Shown here piece by piece: positions 1 through 4,296 of a DNA stretch of 5,539 bases (positions are counted from its first letter, which is position 1; each line of letters starts with the position of its first letter). Below the pieces are notes generated by a model. That model had not been told where the DNA came from, searched no databases, and was given only the letters and a program-made list of their open reading frames with translations. Position numbers and translations under genes: made by a program. Source of the DNA: Burkholderiales bacterium (GTDB lineage: Bacteria; Pseudomonadota; Gammaproteobacteria; Burkholderiales; Burkholderiaceae_C); the NCBI GenBank assembly GCA_947474415.1, contig CANJKD010000205.1, forward strand, positions 1 to 5,539. The letters run 5' to 3'.

Positions 1-133
1 AGGGCGAGCCGTGCGCGAGGTTCACGAAGCTCATGATCCCGAACACGAGCGCGAGCCCCGCCGCCAGCAGAAACAGCAAGACGCCGTACTGCAGGCCATT
101 GAGGGGTTGCGCGAGCAGCAACGCGACACTCAT
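1..133 (-). CDS. livH: Branched-chain amino acid-type ABC transporter permease (LivH family), N-terminal 44 residues only
   Basis: The visible peptide starts MSVALLLAQPLNGLQYG and continues through a hydrophobic segment (VLLFLLAAGLALVFGIM) into FVNLAHGS. A first membrane helix followed by F-G-x-M-x-x-(V/I)-N-L-A-H-G is the hallmark N-terminus of LivH-type permeases of the HAAT (LivFGHMK) ABC family. These permeases form the inner-membrane channel for branched-chain amino acids and, in catabolic clusters, for aromatic acids. The ATG at 131-133 lies 10 bp after the stop of the upstream binding-protein gene, so the two are probably co-transcribed and translationally linked. The Shine-Dalgarno site is weak (only a TGAGG that overlaps the preceding stop). 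The gene runs off the left edge, about 44 of roughly 290 residues being visible. The family call is firm; the substrate cannot be read from this fragment. Confidence 0.85.
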   Translation of the reverse strand, partial: MSVALLLAQPLNGLQYGVLLFLLAAGLALVFGIMSFVNLAHGSP

Positions 134-143
134 GGCGGTGGCC

Positions 144-845
144 TCAGGGCATCGGGCGCAGCGCGGCATTCGGATCGACATGCCCCTTCAACGGCGTGCC
201 GATCAGCCGGGTGACCAGCTTGGCGCCGTCGCGGGCGGTCTCGAACGCGCAGCAGTCCTGCACCGGCATGTGGTTCTTGCCGAACGCGAACGGGCCGCGC
301 AACGACGGCAGCGTCGTGCCATCGACCGTGAAGACGCAGTACAGCGGCAGCCTCGCCGACAACCCGGCCTGGCTCATCTGCTTGACAAAGTTGATACCCA
401 TGCCGCCCGGGTAGAACACGGGCAGCGCATCCGGCTTGGCCGCCTGCAATCGGGCGATCTCGGCCGAGTAGTCGGGCCGGTTGACCTGGGTGTCAACCTC
501 GTCGACCACCTCGCCCTTGCAGTAGCGTTTGACGCCTGCCAGCATGTCCTTGCCAGCCTGGTCGTTCGGCGCCATCAGGTGGACGCGCTTGAGGCCTCGG
601 TCCGGCGCGAACCTGCCCATCAGCACGTTCGAGAACGACAGCCCGACGATGGCATCGACCTTGTCCTGGTCGATCAGCTTGCGCACCGCCTGCTGGCCGA
701 CCTCGGGCTGGAGCTGGTCGTCTTCCTTGACAACCGTGACGGGCTGGTCGACGAGCGCCTGCGGGCCGGACAGCGGGACCATCAAACCGATGGTCGCCGC
801 GTTCGTTGCGAACGCCGATGTGGCCAACGTGGCCGCAAGCACCAT
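144..845 (-). CDS. Periplasmic substrate-binding protein of a Liv/HAAT-type ABC transporter, internally deleted, probably a decaying gene
   Basis: The 233-residue reading frame has a signal-peptide-like start (MVLAATLATSAFA, likely cleavage near AFA) followed by ATIGLMVPLSGP, the usual first strand of LivK/Peripla_BP_6 proteins. It continues with VVKEDDQ, VGQQAVRKLI, VDAIVGLSFSNVLM, DYSAEIARLQAAKPDA and FYPGGMG, and ends with RLIGTPLKGH. Family members are normally about 380-400 residues; from memory of the family, three blocks are missing here. They lie after LSGPQALV (about residue 32), after SNVLMG (about residue 77) and after TTLPSL (about residue 182), together roughly 150 residues, all without loss of frame. 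In-frame codons upstream of the ATG at 843-845 read I-N-R-N-T-L-R-A, which would supply the charged n-region, but the codon at 867-869 is ATC rather than ATG. The gene lies 131 bp after the hydrolase and directly before the permease. Missing core strands make ligand binding unlikely. It could be filed as a pseudogene. Confidence 0.7.
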   Translation of the reverse strand: MVLAATLATSAFATNAATIGLMVPLSGPQALVDQPVTVVKEDDQLQPEVGQQAVRKLIDQDKVDAIVGLSFSNVLMGRFAPDRGLKRVHLMAPNDQAGKDMLAGVKRYCKGEVVDEVDTQVNRPDYSAEIARLQAAKPDALPVFYPGGMGINFVKQMSQAGLSARLPLYCVFTVDGTTLPSLRGPFAFGKNHMPVQDCCAFETARDGAKLVTRLIGTPLKGHVDPNAALRPMP

Positions 846-976
846 GGCGCGAAGGGTGTTTCTGTTGATGGTTTTGTCCTGGAAAAAGAACGCCGGCGAA
901 GTGATCCGCAGCGGCCGTCAAGCACGGCGCCGATGGAACCGAATCAGCGAAGGGTTGGCATCACACCCCTCGGGCT

Positions 977-1834
977 TCACCCAGGAATTGTGTCCAGTCG
1001 ACGCCAAAATCCGAGTGCCGCGTCGTTGAAGCGCTGCGAGCATTCGACCTGTGGAGCATGCCCGCAGTGGTCCCATATCTGGACTTCGACGTTCGGTAGC
1101 GTCCGGCGCAGGACCTCCGCCTGGGCGCAGGGGACGAACCGGTCGTCTCGGCCCCAGGCAACCAAAGTGGGGGCCTTGATTCTCGGGAGCAGGCCCTGGA
1201 GCTCCGCGACAAGTTCCGGGCGAAATCCGCCAAAGTCGAGGAAGCCGCGAAGCGTCTTGAGGAATGTCGACTGCGCACCCGGCTGGCGTGCCAGTGAAAC
1301 CTTGGTGCTGGCCAGTTCCTCGGTAACGAACCAGGACGGCTCCGCGAACGCCTTGCGCCAGAGCATGTTCGTTCCCAATCGGTTGGGCCAAGTAAATATC
1401 TCGCCCAGGATCGGCAGCGTTGCAAGCCGGAACTCGAAGGGCGTCTCGCGCCGCTCCATGCCGGCCGGGTCCACGAGCAAGAGCGACTTGACCTGCTGTG
1501 GTGCCATGGCGGCACACTCGAGTGCAAGGCGTCCGCCCAGCGAGTTGCCCGCAAGGCGGGCCTGGGCAATCGCCGTCACCTTCATGCAGTCCAGCACGAA
1601 CTGAGCAAGGCGACGAAGGCTGTAGGTCTCGTCCACGAGCTTGTCTGTCAGGCCGGAGCCCAGGAGGTCCAGGGCGAAAACGCGGTGCCGAGCAGCAAGT
1701 ACCTCGATATTGCGTTCCCATTCACGTACCGAGCAGCCGATTCCGTGAAGCAGAAGGACAGCAGAGCCTGTATCACCTGCCGTCCAGTAGCGCGTCTTGA
1801 CGCAACCGACTTCAATGAAATGGTCTGTGAGCAT
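977..1834 (-). CDS. Alpha/beta-fold hydrolase (C-C hydrolase/esterase-like), intact
   Basis: 285 residues starting MLTDHFIEVGCVKTRYWTAG, a typical beginning for MhpC/BphD-like alpha/beta hydrolases. Visible motifs are the oxyanion-hole segment LLLHGIG (residues 27-33), the nucleophile elbow GNSLGG with Ser98, the acid in WGRDDRFVP (Asp231 by family position), and His259 in DHCGHAPQ. A cap region lies between roughly 125 and 200. Length and triad fit an active enzyme, either a C-C bond hydrolase of meta-cleavage type or a carboxylesterase; the specific substrate cannot be read. The ATG at 1832-1834 is chosen because GGAGG at 1843-1847 sits 8 nt upstream. An upstream in-frame GTG (1865-1867) would add 11 residues that would include the Shine-Dalgarno site. 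The IS110-family element begins about 33 bp upstream, so the native promoter or operon link to the oxygenase genes is displaced. A salicylate pathway through gentisate has no obvious need for a C-C hydrolase, so an esterase releasing the aromatic acid is possible (inference). Confidence 0.85.
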   Translation of the reverse strand: MLTDHFIEVGCVKTRYWTAGDTGSAVLLLHGIGCSVREWERNIEVLAARHRVFALDLLGSGLTDKLVDETYSLRRLAQFVLDCMKVTAIAQARLAGNSLGGRLALECAAMAPQQVKSLLLVDPAGMERRETPFEFRLATLPILGEIFTWPNRLGTNMLWRKAFAEPSWFVTEELASTKVSLARQPGAQSTFLKTLRGFLDFGGFRPELVAELQGLLPRIKAPTLVAWGRDDRFVPCAQAEVLRRTLPNVEVQIWDHCGHAPQVECSQRFNDAALGFWRRLDTIPG

Positions 1835-1842
1835 CTTGAAAG

Positions 1843-1847
1843 CCTCC
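1843..1847 (-). promoter_or_regulatory. Strong Shine-Dalgarno site of the hydrolase gene
   Basis: The minus strand reads GGAGG, 8 nt before the ATG at 1834. It decides between that ATG and the upstream in-frame GTG at 1865-1867, and it was left intact by the nearby IS insertion. Confidence 0.8.
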
Positions 1848-1980
1848 AAGGTGTCGAAGCGCAACACCTAACGAATGAAAGGGACTTCCCCGCCCCGAGC
1901 CAGCCGGGATGCGGCGACGGCAGCTCAGTGCCACGATGGGAAATTCGAACTTTCATCAACTCACTCGGAAGGGGAAGGCC

Positions 1981-2997
1981 ATGTCTATTTTGTACGTTGG
2001 AGTCGATCTCGCCAAGAACGTCTTTGCACTGCATGGTGTGAGCGCCACCGGGGCGGTGCAGTTGCGCCAACCCAAAGTCGAACGCGCCAAGCTGCACGAG
2101 CTCGTAGCCGCCTTGCCGGTGTGCACCATCGGCATCGAAGCCTGTTCGGGTGCACACCACTGGGCCCGTCTCTTTGCCCAGCACGGTCACACCGTCAAGC
2201 TGATGGCGCCCAAGCTGGTGGCCCCCTACCGAATGAGCGGCAAGCGAGGCAAGAACGACGCCGCCGATGCCGCCGCCATCTGCGAAGCCGTGCAGCGGCC
2301 GAACATGCGCATCGTGCCGGTCAAGACCGAGGAACAGCAATCGCGCCTGATGGTGCATCGCGCCCGCCAGGGGTTTGTTGGCGCACGCACCGCCACCATC
2401 AACCGCATTCGCGGCTTGATGAGTGAGTTCGGGATCGTCCTGCCACAGAAAGCCGAGGTCGTGCGGCGCGAAGCACGCGACCACCTCGAAGATCTTCCCG
2501 GCTACGCCAACACCGTCATCGGTGACCTGCTCAGCGAGGTTCACCACCTGGACGAGCGAATCAAGCAATACGACGCCCACATCAAGGCCATGACCAAGGA
2601 CTGCACCGCCGCGCAGCAGTTGATGCAACTCATGGGGGTCGGGCCGACCACGGCCACCGCGATTGTGGCGATGGTGGGCAACGGTGCCGAGTTCAGCAGC
2701 GGACGCCAGTTCGCCGCCTGGATCGGCTTGGTGCCAGGCCAGTACAGCTCGGGCGGCAAGGCCAGGCTGGGGCGCATCACCAAGGCGGGAGACGCCTACC
2801 TGCGCAGCCTGCTCGTGCTCGGTGCCCGAGCGGTGCTCAACGCGGCTGCGGCCAAGACCGATTCACTGAGCCGCTGGGCGGTCAAGCTGGCCGAACGACG
2901 GGGCTACTGGAAAGCAGTGGTCGCGATCGCCGCGAAGAACGCGCGCATGTCCTGGGCGGTGCTCACCAAGGGTGAGTCGTTCAAGCTGCCAGCCTGA
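1981..2997 (+). CDS. IS110-family (IS1111 group) transposase/recombinase, intact
   Basis: 338 residues starting MSILYVGVDLAKNVFALHGV. The N-terminal RuvC-like domain carries the DEDD set: Asp9 (GVDLAKN), Glu53 (IGIEACSGAHHWA), and Asp93 and Asp96 (GKNDAADAAAICEA). A helical linker follows (about 120-210). The C-terminal Transposase_20 domain begins at LMQLMGVGPTTATAIVAMVG (about 214) and contains GLVPGQYSSGGK with Ser256/Ser257, where the family's catalytic serine lies. These enzymes excise a circular double-stranded intermediate and reinsert it, in studied members guided by a bridge RNA encoded in the element. Length is normal and all key residues are present, so the element may still be mobile. 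The ATG at 1981 is preferred because AAGGGGAAGG lies just upstream and the family starts here; the frame is open further up, with an ATG at 1909 that would add 24 unconserved residues. Confidence 0.93.
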   Translation: MSILYVGVDLAKNVFALHGVSATGAVQLRQPKVERAKLHELVAALPVCTIGIEACSGAHHWARLFAQHGHTVKLMAPKLVAPYRMSGKRGKNDAADAAAICEAVQRPNMRIVPVKTEEQQSRLMVHRARQGFVGARTATINRIRGLMSEFGIVLPQKAEVVRREARDHLEDLPGYANTVIGDLLSEVHHLDERIKQYDAHIKAMTKDCTAAQQLMQLMGVGPTTATAIVAMVGNGAEFSSGRQFAAWIGLVPGQYSSGGKARLGRITKAGDAYLRSLLVLGARAVLNAAAAKTDSLSRWAVKLAERRGYWKAVVAIAAKNARMSWAVLTKGESFKLPA

Positions 2998-3185
2998 GGC
3001 ACGCACCATGAACACGAACATCCGCCTGCGCCTGGCTCACCGACTGAGCCAGCCGCCCTAGCCAAATTGATTTCTCCACCGCGTGATGAGCCAAAGCGTT
3101 GATGAGTAAAGGTTGGACCTGCGCGGGGAATGACCGGTTAACTCAAGGAGCCTCTGGCGTGCTGGCAACGGCACGGCAAACTCGA
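2998..3185 (+). ncRNA. Candidate bridge RNA region in the right end of the IS110/IS1111 element
   Basis: About 190 bp of non-coding DNA follow the transposase stop codon within the predicted element. They contain a perfect 8-bp hairpin with a 5-nt loop (CTGGCTCA / TGAGCCAG, 3032-3052), a near-tandem pair GCGTGATGAG (3081-3090) and GCGTTGATGAG (3097-3107), and a 5-bp stem with an 8-nt loop (CGTGC / GCACG, 3158-3175). In the IS1111 group the guide (bridge) RNA is encoded downstream of the transposase, so position and structure fit. The 10-mer GAGCCAGCCG at 3046-3055 recurs in the left end at 1897-1906, which could reflect donor-end recognition. Transcript ends and strand are not determined. This is inference from family knowledge plus visible structure. 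Confidence 0.4.
3032..3052 (+). repeat. Perfect 8-bp inverted repeat (stem-loop) just after the transposase gene
   Basis: CTGGCTCA, loop CCGAC, TGAGCCAG. It lies 35 bp after the transposase stop. No U-run follows, so a role as a rho-independent terminator is doubtful; a structural stem of the element's non-coding RNA is more likely. Confidence 0.7.
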
Positions 3186-3195
3186 CTAACGAATG

Positions 3196-3442
3196 GGTCC
3201 CCCGCGCGCGTCTTTCATCAGGGTCCGCAGTTGATCAAAAGACTGCATCAATGACCGGTTGTAGTTTCTCCAGTCCGCACCCTTTGCCGCAGTTCAACGC
3301 CATCGAAATCGACCCGGTGGATCGACGTTCAGTCAACAGACCCCATGACGAATCGCTCCGCAATTCGTCATGGCTTGATATCGCTTGACAGATGGGGAAG
3401 CCCTTGTAGTTAGATATAAGCGGCATGCAGGGGCCGGCAAAG
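3196..3442. other. Intergenic region between the IS element and the ferredoxin gene; no supported gene
   Basis: About 250 bp hold no convincing gene. A 63-codon minus-strand frame from an ATG at 3424-3426 shows no recognisable motif or ribosome site. A short minus-strand frame (35 codons, stop at 3186-3188) has a protein-like ending LMKDARGGPIR but no start region and no family I can name. The notable content is a perfect dyad at 3343-3373 and a weak minus-strand sigma70-like pair: TTGCCG at 3435-3440 and TATATC at 3413-3418, spacer 16 bp. Before the IS insertion this region probably lay directly upstream of the hydrolase gene and may hold its promoter (inference). Confidence 0.5.
3343..3373. 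promoter_or_regulatory. Perfect 11-bp dyad, possible operator
   Basis: CCATGACGAAT, 9-nt spacer, ATTCGTCATGG. An exact 11-bp inverted repeat in non-coding DNA fits a dimeric regulator's operator. No T-run adjoins it on either strand, which argues against a terminator. It lies about 40 bp downstream of a weak minus-strand promoter-like pair. The regulator is not in the window. Confidence 0.4.
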
Positions 3443-3464
3443 CCAGCCGGAACCTGCCGGCTGG
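3438..3464 (-). terminator. Terminator-like hairpin after the oxygenase operon
   Basis: On the minus strand, 9 bp after the ferredoxin stop codon, CCAGCCGG and CCGGCTGG form an 8-bp GC-only-but-one stem around a 6-nt loop (3443-3464). The short tract CTTTG follows. GGGCC and GGCCC segments just outside could extend the fold. The T-run is weak, so termination may be partial. If it works, the hydrolase gene needs its own promoter. Confidence 0.4.
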
Positions 3465-3473
3465 GGCCCAGGG

Positions 3474-3791
3474 TCAGTCGACCTGCAAGTACACGCGCCG
3501 CCCGTCGACCTTGACGGGGTAGCTGCGAAGCGCCTCGGTGACGGGCGCGCAGGTCGGCGTGCCATCGCGCACGTCAAACTTGCCCTGGTGCAGCGGACAT
3601 TCGATCTCGTGGCCATCGAGGAATCCGTCGCACAGACGCGCCTGGCCATGTGTGCAGGTGTTGTCGGTTGCATATACCGCATCGCCGACGGTGTAGAGCG
3701 CGATGTCACGGCCCGCGACGACGACGCCGATGACGTCGTCTGTGGGAAGGTCGTCGGCCGACAGTGCGTCGACCCAGTTGGCGTTGCTCAT
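3474..3791 (-). CDS. Rieske-type [2Fe-2S] ferredoxin of the ring-hydroxylating oxygenase
   Basis: 105 residues, MSNANWVDALSADDL to YLQVD. The Rieske motif is complete: Cys46-x-His48, 16 residues, Cys65-x-x-His68 (CTHGQARLC and CPLHQGKFDV). This matches soluble ferredoxins of naphthalene dioxygenase/salicylate 5-hydroxylase systems (NagAb, HybD type), which pass electrons from an NAD(P)H-dependent reductase to the oxygenase. The ATG at 3789-3791 gives the family's usual length and has AAGG just upstream, overlapping the TAA of the small-subunit gene 8 bp before it. The frame continues upstream to a further possible start at 3849-3851, but those 20 residues are unconserved and lie inside the small-subunit gene. 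It is the last gene of the oxygenase operon, and the redox partner of the enzyme encoded by the two preceding genes. Cytoplasmic. Confidence 0.92.
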   Translation of the reverse strand: MSNANWVDALSADDLPTDDVIGVVVAGRDIALYTVGDAVYATDNTCTHGQARLCDGFLDGHEIECPLHQGKFDVRDGTPTCAPVTEALRSYPVKVDGRRVYLQVD

Positions 3792-3799
3792 CAATGGCC

Positions 3800-4282
3800 T
3801 TAGATGGGATAGATGATCGAGTTGGGGATCATTTCGCTGTCGTAGATGCACTCGCGCGATGCGAACTTCAGGCCCGCGGGCGTGCGCACCACCACATCGA
3901 GGTAGCGACCGACGTTGAACACTGTGGACGCGTCCGACAGCTTGGTGCGGAAGACCGCATAGTTGGCCTCGGTGCGCCAGCGCCCTTCGGCCGCGTCGCG
4001 GATCACCGGTGAACCCACCACGTGCCGCTGGTAGTAGGGGTCGTGGAACAGCGTCTCCTTGATGCCGTAGACCCTGTCCTTCAGCATGCCCTTGCTCGTG
4101 AACGAAAGCGTCGCCAGCGGGAAGCCGCGTTCATGGTTCTCGCGCGGCTGCAGCCGGTACACGCACTGCTCGGTGAAGAACTCCGGCCACAGGTCCCAGT
4201 TGCCGGAGTCCACCGCGCTGGCGTAGTCGGCGTACAGCTGGTTCAGGGCCAGCCAGTCTTCGAAGTTCAGGTTCGTCGCCAT
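3800..4282 (-). CDS. nagH: Salicylate 5-hydroxylase-type oxygenase, small (beta) subunit
   Basis: 160 residues of the ring-hydroxylating dioxygenase beta-subunit family (SnoaL-like cone fold). The sequence has [21 protein letters not shown] (about 16-36), [20 protein letters not shown] (42-61), [13 protein letters not shown] (65-77), DPYYQRHVV (81-89) and the ending [12 protein letters not shown]. These blocks strongly resemble NagH as I remember it. The subunit has no cofactor; it packs against the large subunit to build the oxygenase oligomer. The ATG at 4280-4282 is chosen because GGAGG at 4291-4295 lies 8 nt upstream. An alternative ATG at 4295-4297 overlaps the large-subunit stop as TGATG and would add five residues, but it would include the Shine-Dalgarno site. 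Spacing to the large-subunit gene is 14 bp, so coupling is likely. Confidence 0.9.
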   Translation of the reverse strand: MATNLNFEDWLALNQLYADYASAVDSGNWDLWPEFFTEQCVYRLQPRENHERGFPLATLSFTSKGMLKDRVYGIKETLFHDPYYQRHVVGSPVIRDAAEGRWRTEANYAVFRTKLSDASTVFNVGRYLDVVVRTPAGLKFASRECIYDSEMIPNSIIYPI

Positions 4283-4296
4283 GTTCGGAGCCTCCA

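Larger units (their letters stand above)
1868..3195 (+). mobile_element. IS110-family insertion sequence, IS1111 group, about 1.3 kb
   Basis: A complete IS110-type transposase gene is flanked by about 113 bp of non-coding DNA on the left and about 190 bp on the right. A long structured right end is typical of the IS1111 group. The ends are placed at a 10-bp direct repeat, CTAACGAATG, found at 1868-1877 and 3186-3195. IS110 elements usually make no true target duplication, but matching core sequences at both ends are expected. An alternative right end near 3131 is suggested by an 8-bp subterminal inverted pair (TTCCCCGC at 1886-1893 and GCGGGGAA at 3123-3130) and a shorter shared GAATGA (1873-1878 and 3128-3133); this model gives about 1.26 kb. 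The element lies between two minus-strand genes and is oriented against them, which suggests a recent insertion. Presence is secure; exact ends are not. Confidence 0.6.

Noticed and set aside
899..921. Minus-strand TTGACG (916-921) as a promoter for the binding-protein gene
   Set aside because: At 17 bp the -10 position reads CGCCGG, with no similarity to TATAAT.
33..1604. Long plus-strand open frame of 523 codons
   Set aside because: It lies antisense to the binding-protein and hydrolase genes, is rich in Arg/Gln/His as expected for a shadow frame in GC-rich DNA, and has no recognisable motif.
1648..2628. Minus-strand 326-codon open frame across the IS and hydrolase start
   Set aside because: It is antisense to the transposase and out of frame with the hydrolase, with no domain; a shadow frame.
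1950..3220. 9-bp word CTTTCATCA shared by 1950-1958 and 3212-3220
   Set aside because: Its offset differs by 56 bp from that of the 10-bp border repeat, and a 9-bp match is readily expected by chance over these lengths.
1866..3415. ACCTAAC (1866-1872) and GTTAGAT (3409-3415) match integron attC core consensus RYYYAAC/GTTRRRY
   Set aside because: Even after removing the IS, the two are more than 200 bp apart with no symmetric arms between them, beyond normal attC size, and no integrase or cassette is present.
3385..3420. Plus-strand TTGACA (3385-3390) with TATAAG (3415-3420)
   Set aside because: The spacing is 24 bp, too long for sigma70, and nothing downstream on the plus strand is a supported gene.
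3235..3426. 63-codon minus-strand frame in the intergenic region
   Set aside because: No Shine-Dalgarno site, no recognisable motif, and it contains a perfect dyad better explained as a regulatory or structural element.
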